From: Allorhizobium undicola ORS 992 = ATCC 700741
Lineage (GTDB): Bacteria; Pseudomonadota; Alphaproteobacteria; Rhizobiales; Rhizobiaceae
Direction: 5' to 3'
DNA length: 64,000 bases
Assembly (NCBI RefSeq): GCF_000621665.1
Contig: NZ_KK211327.1
Coordinates: 37,699-101,698 of the forward strand
Part shown: one piece after another, positions 16,844 to 25,335 of the stretch
Numbering within the stretch: the stretch's first letter is position 1
Layout of the letters: each line of letters opens with the position of its first letter
Position numbers and translations under genes: made by a program
The notes under the pieces: generated by a model
What the model saw: only the letters and a program-made list of their open reading frames with translations
The model's database searches: none
What the model was told of the DNA's origin: nothing

Positions 16844-18262
16844 ATGCGTGGTCTGAAATTGAACCTGTCCGCTTGTCTGGCGCTTGTCGTCCTGTCCGGC
16901 CCTTTGGTGTCCAGCCTGCCCGCCGTGGCTGAGGACAGTCGCGCCGTGCCGCAAAGCCGTGCCGACGTGCAGGCCTCCTTTGCGCCGCTGGTGAAGGAAA
17001 CGCATGGCGCGGTGGTCAATGTCTATGCCGAACGCATCGTGCAGCGGCGCACCAATCCTTTTGCGGGCGATCCCTTCTTCGAGCAGTTTTTCGGACAGCG
17101 CTTTCCCAATCGCACGGAAAAGCAATCGTCTCTAGGCTCTGGCGTGATCGTGGAATCCAATGGGACCGTGGTGACGAATAACCACGTGGTCGAAGGGGCA
17201 GATGACATCAAGGTCGCCCTGTCAGATGGCCGCGAATTTCCGGTGAAGGTGCTGCTCAAGGACGAGCGGCTGGATCTGGCGGTCCTGAAAATCGACGCGA
17301 AGGAAAGCCTGCCTGTTCTGAAAATTGCCGATTCCGACCGGATCGAGGTGGGTGATCTGGTTCTGGCCATCGGCAACCCCTTCGGTGTGGGGCAGACGGT
17401 GACGAGCGGTATCGTCTCCGGTCTGGCGCGCAACCAGGTGTCAGAGGGCGATTTCGGCTTCTTCATTCAGACCGATGCCGCCATCAATCCGGGCAATTCC
17501 GGTGGCGCGCTGATGAACATGAATGGCGAGCTGATCGGCATCAATACGGCGATCTTCTCCAAGGGTGGCGGTTCCAATGGCGTGGGCTTCGCCATTCCCG
17601 CCAATCTCGTAAAGGTCTTTCTCGCTGCCGCCGATCGCGGCGCCAAGAATTTCGAGCGACCTTATGTCGGTGCGACTTTCGAGCCTGTAACATCGGACGT
17701 GGCCGAAGCGCTGGGCCTCAAGCGGGTTCTGGGGGCGCTTGTGGTCAAGACCGTCGAGGGTGGTCCGGCCGCCAAGGCCGGGATCAAGGCCGGTCAGGTG
17801 GTGACGGCGGTGAACGGCATTCCGGTCGAGCATCCCGATGCGCTGAACTACCGCCTGACAACCTCCGGCGTTGGCAAGCCGGTAACGCTGACAGTGGTGG
17901 ACGAGGGCCGGGAGCATGACATCTCCCTCAGCCTCAGCGGTGCGCCGGAAACGCGCCCGCGCGAAGAGCAGGTGATTTCCGGGCAAAATCCCTTCAGCGG
18001 CACCACGGTTGGCAATCTTTCGCCAAAGCTTGCCTATGAGCTGCAAATGGCTACCGATGCCACGGGCGTTGCGATTACCAAGGTGGCCGATGGCTCCGTC
18101 GCGGAACGGCTGGGCTTCAAGGCAAAGGACATCATCCTGTCCATCAACGGCCAGACTGTTGAAAGCACAGCCGATGTGGTGAAGATCACCCGCACGCAGC
18201 CGAATTTCTGGCGGGTGGAAATCAACCGTGACGGTCAGACCCTGAGGCAGATTTTCCGATGA
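16844..18262 (+). CDS. degP: Do-family periplasmic serine protease (DegP/HtrA)
   Basis: A periplasmic protease and chaperone that degrades misfolded envelope proteins. It has 472 residues, with a signal peptide ending near AVAED. The trypsin-like domain carries the triad His114 (TNNHVVEG), Asp144 (LDLAVL) and Ser219 (GNSGGAL). Two PDZ domains follow at about residues 275-355 and 385-465. The ATG at 16844 is preceded by AAGAGGAG; the longer frame starts within the upstream repeat. Its stop overlaps the rarA start (ATGA). Confidence 0.94.
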   Translation: MRGLKLNLSACLALVVLSGPLVSSLPAVAEDSRAVPQSRADVQASFAPLVKETHGAVVNVYAERIVQRRTNPFAGDPFFEQFFGQRFPNRTEKQSSLGSGVIVESNGTVVTNNHVVEGADDIKVALSDGREFPVKVLLKDERLDLAVLKIDAKESLPVLKIADSDRIEVGDLVLAIGNPFGVGQTVTSGIVSGLARNQVSEGDFGFFIQTDAAINPGNSGGALMNMNGELIGINTAIFSKGGGSNGVGFAIPANLVKVFLAAADRGAKNFERPYVGATFEPVTSDVAEALGLKRVLGALVVKTVEGGPAAKAGIKAGQVVTAVNGIPVEHPDALNYRLTTSGVGKPVTLTVVDEGREHDISLSLSGAPETRPREEQVISGQNPFSGTTVGNLSPKLAYELQMATDATGVAITKVADGSVAERLGFKAKDIILSINGQTVESTADVVKITRTQPNFWRVEINRDGQTLRQIFR

Positions 18263-19572
18263 GTGATCTCTTTGCTCCGCATCTCAGCGAGGACATGGCG
18301 TCGAGGCGGCCGCTGGCCGACCGTTTGCGTCCGCAAACCCTCGCCGAGGTGACGGGGCAAGAGCATCTGACGGGAGAGGACGGTGTCTTGCGGCGCATGA
18401 TTGCCGCAAACTCCATCGGCTCCATGATCTTCTGGGGGCCGCCCGGCACCGGCAAAACCACGGTGGCGCGGCTGCTTTCCGGCGAGACGGGACTGGCTTT
18501 CGAGCAGATTTCCGCGATATTTTCCGGCGTTGCCGACCTCAAGAAAGTGTTCGAGACGGCCCGCACCCGGCGCATGGCAGGCCGCCAGACGCTGCTGTTC
18601 GTGGATGAGATCCATCGCTTCAATCGCGCCCAGCAGGATAGCTTTCTTCCCGTCATGGAGGATGGCACCATCATTCTGGTCGGGGCCACCACGGAAAACC
18701 CATCCTTCGAGCTGAACGCCGCTCTGCTGTCACGCGCGCGTGTGCTGACCTTCCGTCCGCATGATGGCGAGAGCCTTGAAACGCTGTTGCAGCGGGCCGA
18801 GACGGCGGAGGCAAAGCCGCTGCCGCTGGACGAAGAGGCCCGCCAAAGCCTGCTGCGCATGGCCGATGGCGATGGCCGCGCTGCGCTGACGCTGGCCGAG
18901 GAGGTCTGGAGGGCGGCGCGCACGGGCGAGGTTTTCGATACGCAAGGCCTGTCACGCATTGTGCAGCGTCGGGCGCCGGTTTACGACAAGGGGCAGGATG
19001 GGCATTACAATCTCATCTCCGCTCTGCACAAGGCCGTGCGCGGCTCGGACCCGGATGCCGCGCTTTATTATCTCTGCCGCATGTTCGATGCGGGCGAAGA
19101 CCCGCTTTATCTCGGCCGCAGACTGGTGCGCATGGCGGTGGAGGATATAGGGCTTGCCGATCCGCAGGCGCTGGTGATCTGTAACGCCGCAAAGGATGCC
19201 TATGACTATCTGGGCTCGCCGGAGGGGGAGCTGGCGCTGGCTGAGGCCTGCGTCTATCTTGCCACCGCACCGAAGTCCAACGGGGTCTATACCGCCTACA
19301 AGGCGGCCATGCGGGCGGCAAAGGAAAACGGGTCGTTATTGCCGCCCAAGCATATTCTCAACGCGCCGACCAAGCTGATGAAAGGCGAGGGTTATGGCGA
19401 GGGCTATCTTTACGATCACGACCAGCCGGATGCCTTTTCCGGACAGGACTATTTCCCGGAAAAAATGGGCCGCCAGACCTTTTACGATCCACCTGAACGT
19501 GGGTTCGAACGTGAAATCCGCAAACGGCTGGACTGGTGGACAAAGCTGAGGCGCGAGCGTCAGAGGGGGTAA
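18259..19572 (+). CDS. rarA: Replication-associated recombination protein A (RarA/MgsA)
   Basis: An AAA+ ATPase acting at stalled replication forks. The 437-residue length is normal. Walker A is GPPGTGKTT (about residue 57-65) and Walker B is LLFVDEIHRF, with the sensor segment ATTENPSFELN following. The N-terminal ADRLRPQTLAEVTGQEHL and the C-terminal tetramerisation domain (KAAMRAAKENGSLLPPKHI) are typical. The start overlaps the protease stop by four bases, so the two genes are co-translated, although their functions differ. Confidence 0.95.
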   Translation: MSDLFAPHLSEDMASRRPLADRLRPQTLAEVTGQEHLTGEDGVLRRMIAANSIGSMIFWGPPGTGKTTVARLLSGETGLAFEQISAIFSGVADLKKVFETARTRRMAGRQTLLFVDEIHRFNRAQQDSFLPVMEDGTIILVGATTENPSFELNAALLSRARVLTFRPHDGESLETLLQRAETAEAKPLPLDEEARQSLLRMADGDGRAALTLAEEVWRAARTGEVFDTQGLSRIVQRRAPVYDKGQDGHYNLISALHKAVRGSDPDAALYYLCRMFDAGEDPLYLGRRLVRMAVEDIGLADPQALVICNAAKDAYDYLGSPEGELALAEACVYLATAPKSNGVYTAYKAAMRAAKENGSLLPPKHILNAPTKLMKGEGYGEGYLYDHDQPDAFSGQDYFPEKMGRQTFYDPPERGFEREIRKRLDWWTKLRRERQRG

Positions 19573-19585
19573 GCTACCCTGCTTC

Positions 19586-19891
19586 TCAACCTGCTTTTTT
19601 CAGGGGTGGAGCTATCATCTTCACGGAGGAGTCCGCCAATCCGTGATGGCCCTCCATATCGACGATCAGGTGCCAATGGGCGCTTTCGGGAATGACGAGC
19701 TTGACCGGGGCCTTCTTGGCAACGCCACCGGCATATTTATAATCCAGCCCCTCCTTGAAGCGCTGGAAATTCGTCGCGGTCATCAGGCGCACATTGTTTA
19801 CCGCCGAGAGAGAGACCTCGATAATCGCGCCTGCGCGCAATTCCTTCAGGTCGTAATGGGTGAAACGGAAGCTGACCTTGCTCACCGGCAT
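19586..19891 (-). CDS. DUF1883-type small protein
   Basis: A protein of about 101 residues resembling DUF1883 proteins: FRFTHYDLKELRAGAIIEVSLSAVNNVRLM, then WHLIVDMEGHHGL near the C-terminus. The function is unknown; the family sometimes occurs as a domain in stress or toxin-related proteins. The start is doubtful. ATG at 19891 has GGAGG directly against it, while a TTG nine bases upstream is in frame. It converges with rarA and has no obvious partner. Confidence 0.7.
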   Translation of the reverse strand: MPVSKVSFRFTHYDLKELRAGAIIEVSLSAVNNVRLMTATNFQRFKEGLDYKYAGGVAKKAPVKLVIPESAHWHLIVDMEGHHGLADSSVKMIAPPLKKAG

Positions 19892-20039
19892 CCTCCACAA
19901 TGCTTGCCATGGTGTTACACCCCTCCGAGAATGCCGCCTCAGTGCAAACAGGGCACAGCGATTACGGCATGTCGGGGTGGATGTGTGTCTAAATTAGATT
20001 GTTCGACTTAATAAAAAGTAACAATCCTTTCTGGAACCT

Positions 20040-20173
20040 TGCCGGAAAATCGACGTTTGGCTGACAGGAAATGGCCTTGGACGCGGCTGATTTACGCCGT
20101 TCTCCATTGCTACTTCATACCTCCCAACCTCCAGTCCCCCGTTTCGGCCTTGTGCCGGGCGGGGTCTTTTTTT
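20040..20173 (+). ncRNA. Candidate small RNA with CU-rich loop
   Basis: A pyrimidine-rich stretch (CATACCTCCCAACCTCCAGT, 20118-20137) could pair with Shine-Dalgarno sites. It leads directly into a plus-strand terminator, CCCCG...CGGGG, followed by TCTTTTTTT. Both adjacent genes are on the minus strand, so the terminator implies its own transcript. The layout resembles Hfq-dependent small RNAs of alphaproteobacteria such as the AbcR type, but I did not find a clear promoter and the 5-prime end is a guess. Confidence 0.35.
20136..20173 (+). terminator. Orphan plus-strand terminator
   Basis: Outer arms CCCCG (20137-20141) and CGGGG (20160-20164) with inner GGC/GCC pairing, followed by TCTTTTTTT. 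No plus-strand gene lies upstream within 550 bases except rarA, whose stop is beyond a convergent gene. Confidence 0.7.
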
Positions 20174-20177
20174 AAAG

Positions 20178-20276
20178 CATAATCCGACCGGAATGAAACG
20201 AGGATCGACAAGATTATGCTTCAAAAATAAGATGTTAGAGCACCGATCTGATTGAATCAGATCGAAAGGCGCTCTA
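20178..20276. repeat. AGCATAATC / TTAGAGC palindrome pair at copA end
   Basis: The first palindrome (20178-20221) opens with AGCATAATCCGACCGG and closes with GATTATGCTT. The second (20235-20276) has GATCTGATT/AATCAGATC arms within TTAGAGC...GCTCTAA. A relative of the AGCATAATCCGA unit is found at 57367. Read on the minus strand, TAG of the outer arm is the copA stop codon. The stem may act as a 3-prime hairpin of copA mRNA. Confidence 0.75.
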
Positions 20277-22769
20277 ACTGCCGGCCTTTTTCAGCCGCAG
20301 CGCGTTGGTCAGCACGAAAACACTGGAAAGCCCCATGGCCGCGGCGGCAAACACCGGTGAGAGCAGCGTACCGTTGACGGGATAAAGCGCACCGGCGGCA
20401 ACGGGAACAAGCAGGATATTATAGCCGAAGGCCCAGAACAGATTCTGGCGGATATTGGCGAGAACCGCGTGGCTGAGCGCGATTGCGCGGCAAACGCCGG
20501 TCAGTTCGCCGCCCATCAGCACCACGTCGGCGCTTTCAATGGCAATGTCCGATCCGGTGCCGATGGCTATGCCGACATCGGCAGCCGAAAGGGCCGGGGC
20601 GTCATTGACGCCATCGCCCACGAACGCCAATGTGCCATTGGCCTTCAACCGGTTGATGGCTTCCACCTTGCCGCCTGGCAGCACGTCCGCCACGATGTGG
20701 TCGATCTCCAGCATGGTGCCGATCGCTTCGGCCGTGCGGCGATTGTCTCCGGTAATCATTGCCACCTTGAGGCCCATGCCATGCAGGGTGGCAATGGCTT
20801 CTGCCGAGTCCGGCTTGATGGGGTCGGCCACGGCCAGCAGGGCCAAGGCCTTGCCATCCACGGCGAGGTAAAGGGGGGTGCGGGCCTGCTCGGCCAGTGC
20901 TTCTGCTCTCTCTGTAAAGGTTTCGAGATCGATACCCGCCTTGCGGATGGCGCGATCGGCGCCGATCAGCACCTCATGCCTGTCCACTATGCCCCGGACA
21001 CCGAAGCCGGGCTCGGATTGGAAGCCGGTGACGGGCAGGAGCGTTGCACCATCGGCCTTGGCGGCAGCCGTTATGGCCGTCGCCACAGGGTGTTCCGAAT
21101 GCGCCTCAAGGCTTGCCGCCAGACGCAGCAAGGCGTGCCGGTCGAGCCCGGCGCCGGAGGAAACCGTGCTGTCCGGCTCGAGCATGATGAAATCCGTCAG
21201 CTCCGGCTTGCCGCGGGTCAGTGTGCCGGTCTTGTCGAGAGCGACCACGCAGACATCCTTGAGGCTTTGCAGGGCTTCGCCCCGGCGAAACAGCACGCCA
21301 AGCTCGGCGGCGCGGCCCGTTCCCACCATGATCGACGTCGGCGTGGCAAGCCCCATGGCGCAGGGGCAGGCAATGATGAGAACCGCCACCGTATTGACCA
21401 GCGCATGGGACAGCGAGGGTGTCGGGCCAAATGCCAGCCACAGGCCAAACGTCAAAAGGGCTGCCGCCATGACGGCAGGCACGAACCAGGCCGTTACGCG
21501 ATCCACCATGGCCTGCACCGGCAGTTTCGAGCCCTGCGCATCTTCCACCATGCGGATAATCTGGGCCAGAAGCGTTGCCGCACCCACTTTTTCCGCCTGA
21601 AAGCGGAAGGCGCCATTGGTGTTGATCGTGCCGCCGGTAACGCTGCTTCCGGGATGTTTTTCCACGGGCAGGGGTTCGCCGGTCATCATGGATTCGTCGA
21701 TGAAGGAATGGCCCTCGATGACCCTGCCATCCACGGCTATCCTTTCGCCGGGGCGCACGTCGATAAGATCGCCCACGAAAATTTCACCGATCGCCACGTC
21801 GCGCATCTCGCCATCGCGCATGACGCGGGCCGTTTTCGGGGCAAGATTGACAAGCCGCTTGATGGCCTGGCTGGTTCGTCCCTTTGCGCGGCTCTCCAGC
21901 ATCCGGCCCAGCAGAACCAGCGTGACGATAACCGCCGCCGCTTCATAATAGACATGGACGGTGCCAGCGGGCATGAGCTGCGGCGCAAAGGTTGCAACAG
22001 CGGAATAGCCGAAGGCGGCGCTGGCGCCCAGCACCACCAGCGAATTCATATCCGGGCCGCCATGCAGCAGGGCGGGAATGCCACGGCGGAAAAAGATCAG
22101 GCCCGGCCCGAACAGGACCAGCGCCGTCAGCACGAATTGCAGGCGCCAGCTTACATCTTCGCCCAGACTGTGCATCACCCACATATGCAGGGCAGGCGAG
22201 ACGTGCCCACCCATTTCGACAAGGAATACCGGCAGGGCAAGCAGCGCGCTGGTGACGGTTAGCAAAGTGAGATGGCGGGTTTCCTGCGCGCGTCTGTCCG
22301 GCTGATCCTCCGCTGCGGCCTCAGCCGGTGAATGGGCCACGCGCTGGTGAAAACCCGCGCTTGCAAGGGCGGCTTGCAAGGCCTGGTCCTCCACCCCTTC
22401 GAGCGTGCTGAGGCTGGCCTTTTCCGTCGCGAGATTGACGTTGGCGCTGATAACGCCGGGCACTGTGCGCAGGGCTTTTTCGACGCGCCTTACACAGGAG
22501 GCGCAGCTCATGCCCTCAATTTCCAGTTCGCGATGGTGCAGGCGCGGCGCATATCCAGCCTTCGAAATTGCTTCCAGCACGCCGTCCAGATTGCCACCTT
22601 CGCCAAGGGTGATGCTGGCCTTTTCCGTTGCGAGATTGACCACAGCCGCCTCGACGCCGGGTGCGGCAAGAATGGCTTTCTCGACGCGCCGCACGCAGGA
22701 GGCACAGCTCATGCCATCGATGGCTATGTCTGCTCTGGCTGTGTCAGCCAAGCGGGCGGGGCTGGTCAT
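20274..22769 (-). CDS. copA: Copper-exporting P1B-type ATPase CopA
   Basis: Pumps Cu(I) out of the cytoplasm at the inner membrane. About 831 residues. Two N-terminal metal-binding domains each carry GMSCASC (near residues 19-25 and 88-94). Eight membrane helices follow, with the transport motif CPC in [13 protein letters not shown]. The phosphorylated Asp is in DKTGTLT, and the SEHPVA and [10 protein letters not shown] motifs are present. I chose the ATG at 22769 (GGAG six bases before it); 22781 is also possible. The frame start at 22823 lies inside the promoter and is excluded. The upstream promoter has the 19-base spacing of MerR-type copper regulation. Confidence 0.95.
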   Translation of the reverse strand: MTSPARLADTARADIAIDGMSCASCVRRVEKAILAAPGVEAAVVNLATEKASITLGEGGNLDGVLEAISKAGYAPRLHHRELEIEGMSCASCVRRVEKALRTVPGVISANVNLATEKASLSTLEGVEDQALQAALASAGFHQRVAHSPAEAAAEDQPDRRAQETRHLTLLTVTSALLALPVFLVEMGGHVSPALHMWVMHSLGEDVSWRLQFVLTALVLFGPGLIFFRRGIPALLHGGPDMNSLVVLGASAAFGYSAVATFAPQLMPAGTVHVYYEAAAVIVTLVLLGRMLESRAKGRTSQAIKRLVNLAPKTARVMRDGEMRDVAIGEIFVGDLIDVRPGERIAVDGRVIEGHSFIDESMMTGEPLPVEKHPGSSVTGGTINTNGAFRFQAEKVGAATLLAQIIRMVEDAQGSKLPVQAMVDRVTAWFVPAVMAAALLTFGLWLAFGPTPSLSHALVNTVAVLIIACPCAMGLATPTSIMVGTGRAAELGVLFRRGEALQSLKDVCVVALDKTGTLTRGKPELTDFIMLEPDSTVSSGAGLDRHALLRLAASLEAHSEHPVATAITAAAKADGATLLPVTGFQSEPGFGVRGIVDRHEVLIGADRAIRKAGIDLETFTERAEALAEQARTPLYLAVDGKALALLAVADPIKPDSAEAIATLHGMGLKVAMITGDNRRTAEAIGTMLEIDHIVADVLPGGKVEAINRLKANGTLAFVGDGVNDAPALSAADVGIAIGTGSDIAIESADVVLMGGELTGVCRAIALSHAVLANIRQNLFWAFGYNILLVPVAAGALYPVNGTLLSPVFAAAAMGLSSVFVLTNALRLKKAGS

Positions 22770-22806
22770 AGGGTTCTCCATGGTCCTGTACTGCGTGTTC
22801 GCTATC

Positions 22807-22837
22807 AGGATAGGGCTTCCCATTATGGGAAGGTCAA
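22807..22837 (-). promoter_or_regulatory. CueR/MerR-type promoter of copA
   Basis: Read on the minus strand: TTGACC (-35, 22837-22832), a 19-base spacer holding the dyad CTTCCCATAATGGGAAG, then TATCCT (-10, 22812-22807). The 19-base spacing and ACCTTCC...GGAAG symmetry are those of CueR-controlled copA promoters. Transcription would begin near 22800, about 30 bases before the start codon. No cueR gene is in the window. Confidence 0.82.
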
Positions 22838-22855
22838 GGGCCGCGAGCAGGTTTT

Positions 22856-22960
22856 TTACAGCGCCGTGCGTTTTATCAAACGCACGAAGGACGCTGTAAC
22901 ACTTTAAATCTGCTGCATAATTTTCACCTTAAATCGATTCCGATTTAAGGAATTATGCAG
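22856..22960. repeat. Bru-RS-like two-hairpin repeat (inverted copy)
   Basis: The reverse complement of the repeat at 57395-57499: TTACAGCG...CGCTGTAA, a CACTTTAAAT linker, then CTGCATAATT...AATTATGCAG. It lies about 20 bases upstream of the copA -35 element, between copA and the end of the exporter gene. Confidence 0.85.
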
Positions 22961-23032
22961 TGAGCCGCCGTCGTGCTGCACGGGCATGTGTGGGAGCGTC
23001 GATCCAATTGAAAAAATCGACGCTCGCGCATT

Positions 23033-24283
23033 CTAGCGGACCGGCGCGTTGACCTGACGGAAGAGCTTGCCGTTTTCGGCGATCAGCACGAAGAACAGGC
23101 CAATGATGCCGAGGAAGAAATAGCCGCAGATCAATGGTGTTGCCGTGCCGTCGAAGGCCTGACCGATCCCTGCGCCAATCAGCGAGCCGCCAACCGTTCC
23201 CATGAAGCCCAGAACGGAAGAGGCCGTGCCTGCGACATGGCCGAGCGGCTCCATGGCCAGCGCATTGAAATTGGAGCCAATCCAGCCAAACTGGAACATG
23301 GACAGGCTGAAGAAGCCGAGGAACAACAGGAAGGGCATGGGCTGTTCCAGCGAAATTTGCACCAGCAGCCAGACGCCGGTGGTGAAAATGAAGCCAATGA
23401 GCGAGCCATGCGAAAGGCGGCGAATGCCCACTTGCGTTACCAATTTGGCATTGACGAAGGCCGAAACCGACATGAGCAACGCCACGGCGGCAAAGGCCAC
23501 GGGAAACCATGCGCCGAGCCCGTAAATGCCCATATAGATTTGCTGGGCCGAATTGATGAAGCCGAACAGTGAGCCGAAGATAAAGGCGCTGGACAGCGTG
23601 TAGCACAGCGCCAGCCGGTTGGTGAGGACGATCTTGAAACCGCCGAAAATCACCGAAGGCGTCAGAAGGCGGATGTTTTTCGCATCCAGCGTTTCCGGCA
23701 GGCGAAAATACATCCAGCCACTTACGAGAATGCCGCCAATGCCGATGAAATGGAAGATCAGGTGCCACTCACCCAGAAACATGATGGCCTGCCCCGTGCC
23801 CGGCGCGATGATGGGGATGACCATGAACACCATCATGATGAGCGATGAGACCTCGGCCATCTGCCGTCCGCCATAAACATCGCGCACGATGGAAATGGTG
23901 ATGACCCGCGTTGCGGCAGAGCCTGCGCCTTGCAGGAAGCGCAGTGCAAGAAGCATGGTGAAGGATGAGGTGACGGTAATGCAAAAGGCGCCGATCACAT
24001 AAACGACGAGGCCGAGCAGCATGGGAATGCGCCTGCCGAACCTGTCGGAAATCGGGCCGTAGAAAAGCTGGGCTATGCCGAAACCGAGAAGATAGGCCGT
24101 GACGATAAGCTGCCGGTGATTTTCATTGCTGACATTCAGCGCTTCGCCGATCTGTTGCAACGCTGGCAGCATGATGTCGATGGCAAGCGCGTTCAGCGCC
24201 ATCAGCGAGGCGCACAGGGCGACGAATTCTGCCTTGCCCATGCCTTTCAGAATGGGCGGCGTCGTGGCGGGGGAAATAGACAT
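23033..24283 (-). CDS. Bcr/CflA-family multidrug MFS exporter
   Basis: A 416-residue inner-membrane transporter with twelve hydrophobic helices, probably a proton antiporter for drugs. The MFS motif between helices 2 and 3 is YGPISDRFGRRIPML. The helix-5 drug-antiporter region is IIAPGTGQAIMFLGEWHLIF. The N-terminal LMALNALAIDIMLPALQQIG is characteristic of the Bcr/CflA subfamily. It follows grxD on the same strand after about 100 bases. The substrate cannot be predicted. Confidence 0.9.
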   Translation of the reverse strand: MSISPATTPPILKGMGKAEFVALCASLMALNALAIDIMLPALQQIGEALNVSNENHRQLIVTAYLLGFGIAQLFYGPISDRFGRRIPMLLGLVVYVIGAFCITVTSSFTMLLALRFLQGAGSAATRVITISIVRDVYGGRQMAEVSSLIMMVFMVIPIIAPGTGQAIMFLGEWHLIFHFIGIGGILVSGWMYFRLPETLDAKNIRLLTPSVIFGGFKIVLTNRLALCYTLSSAFIFGSLFGFINSAQQIYMGIYGLGAWFPVAFAAVALLMSVSAFVNAKLVTQVGIRRLSHGSLIGFIFTTGVWLLVQISLEQPMPFLLFLGFFSLSMFQFGWIGSNFNALAMEPLGHVAGTASSVLGFMGTVGGSLIGAGIGQAFDGTATPLICGYFFLGIIGLFFVLIAENGKLFRQVNAPVR

Positions 24284-24384
24284 TGAAAGATCCAGAACAA
24301 CAAAAAGCGCCGCAACGCGACGCTTTCTAGGGGAGGGTTGCCCCCAAGTCTTAACGGGTTACAACCGTGATGTCGCCCAAAAAA

Positions 24385-24720
24385 TCAGGCAGCGCCTCTG
24401 GTAGTAATCCCTTTTTCTTCCAGGTGGCTCTGGAGTTCGCCTGCCTGGAACATCTCGCGCACGATGTCGCAGCCGCCGACGAATTCGCCCTTGACATAGA
24501 GCTGCGGAATGGTCGGCCAGTTGGAGTAATCCTTGATGCCCTGGCGAATTTCCTGATCAGCCAGAACGTTGATACCCTTGTAATCGACGCCGACATAATC
24601 GAGAATTTGAACGACCTGACCGGAAAAACCGCATTGCGGAAATTGCGGCGTGCCTTTCATGAACAGCACAACGTCGTTGGTCTTGATTTCGTTGTCGATG
24701 AATTCCTGTACACCGCTCAT
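24385..24720 (-). CDS. grxD: Monothiol glutaredoxin, Grx4 type
   Basis: A 111-residue CGFS glutaredoxin that carries [2Fe-2S] clusters and works with BolA in iron-sulfur delivery and iron sensing. The active site PQCGFSGQ has Cys30. [20 protein letters not shown] is the glutathione-binding region. The length is normal. It is on the same strand as purL and bolA, a neighbourhood conserved in many Rhizobiales, and the presence of bolA supports a functional pair. Confidence 0.95.
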   Translation of the reverse strand: MSGVQEFIDNEIKTNDVVLFMKGTPQFPQCGFSGQVVQILDYVGVDYKGINVLADQEIRQGIKDYSNWPTIPQLYVKGEFVGGCDIVREMFQAGELQSHLEEKGITTRGAA

Positions 24721-24859
24721 GGTTTTTTTCCTTTCACATGCGGGTCAAGGCCGCTGCTTTACGCCTTATATAGGCGATGTCTGGTATTTCGCAAAGATCG
24801 GGCCGTCCGGCGCAGCCGGAAATATGCATTGACCGCCCTTCACCTCGCCATTGACGCTT

Positions 24860-25066
24860 TCAGCCGCGATTGCGGGTAATGCGCCGTGCCTGCCTTGCGG
24901 ATTTGCTGCGGTTGCTGGCGCGCGTCACCACCACCTTTTTTTCAGCCGCTTGATCGGCCTTGGCTGCGGGCAGGCGGCGCGCCTGCTTGTGGCGGCGCCG
25001 TTCGGCGAATTCGGCCCGGATCGACTGCACGAGATCACGGATGAATTTGGAAAGCGGGTTGCTCAT
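24860..25066 (-). CDS. Small basic hypothetical protein between bolA and grxD
   Basis: A frame of 68 residues starting 13 bases after the bolA stop and running in the same direction. It begins MSNPLSKFIRDLVQSIRAEF, an amphipathic helix, and becomes very Arg/Lys-rich (HKQARR, RSKSARQARRITRNRG). The longer frame to 25117 overlaps bolA. The base use fits a coding frame, but the ribosome site is weak. I recognise no family. It may bind nucleic acid or a membrane surface, but this is speculation. Confidence 0.45.
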   Translation of the reverse strand: MSNPLSKFIRDLVQSIRAEFAERRRHKQARRLPAAKADQAAEKKVVVTRASNRSKSARQARRITRNRG

Positions 25067-25079
25067 ACGGCAAGGTCCA

Positions 25080-25316
25080 TCATGCTTCGGGAACGGATGT
25101 TTGCAGGGCGAGCGCATGGAGCACCCCGCCCATATTGCCCTTCAGGGCCTCGTAGACCATCTGGTGCTGTTGCACGCGGGTCTTGCCACGAAAGGCCTCG
25201 GCCACCACTTCGGCGGCGTAATGGTCGCCATCGCCTGCCAGATCGCGGATGACCACCTTGGCGCCGGGAATGCCGGCCTTGATCATGTCTTCAATATCGC
25301 CTGGGTTCATGGCCAT
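25080..25316 (-). CDS. bolA: BolA-family protein
   Basis: A compact 78-residue BolA fold: IEDMIKAGIPGAKVVIRDLAGDGDHYAAEVVAEAF, then KTRVQQHQMVYEAL. BolA proteins partner CGFS glutaredoxins through a shared [2Fe-2S] cluster, and grxD lies 360 bases downstream. The ATG at 25316 has GGAAG just upstream and follows the purL stop by 19 bases. A longer open frame extends antisense-like through purL and is not real. Confidence 0.93.
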   Translation of the reverse strand: MAMNPGDIEDMIKAGIPGAKVVIRDLAGDGDHYAAEVVAEAFRGKTRVQQHQMVYEALKGNMGGVLHALALQTSVPEA

Positions 25317-25335
25317 GATTGTGCTTCCTCTCCTG

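Larger units (their letters stand above)
19892..20273. other. 380-base gap with repeat pair and candidate small RNA
   Basis: Lies between two minus-strand genes. It holds a plus-strand terminator preceded by a pyrimidine-rich stretch (listed as a candidate RNA) and two palindromes at 20178-20276. No coding frame is supported. Confidence 0.6.

Noticed and set aside
23033..23060. Possible further TAGAGC-type stop at the exporter end
   Set aside because: The stop reads TAGAATGCG, not TAGAGC, and no matching palindrome follows, so I did not count it with the repeat-borne stops.
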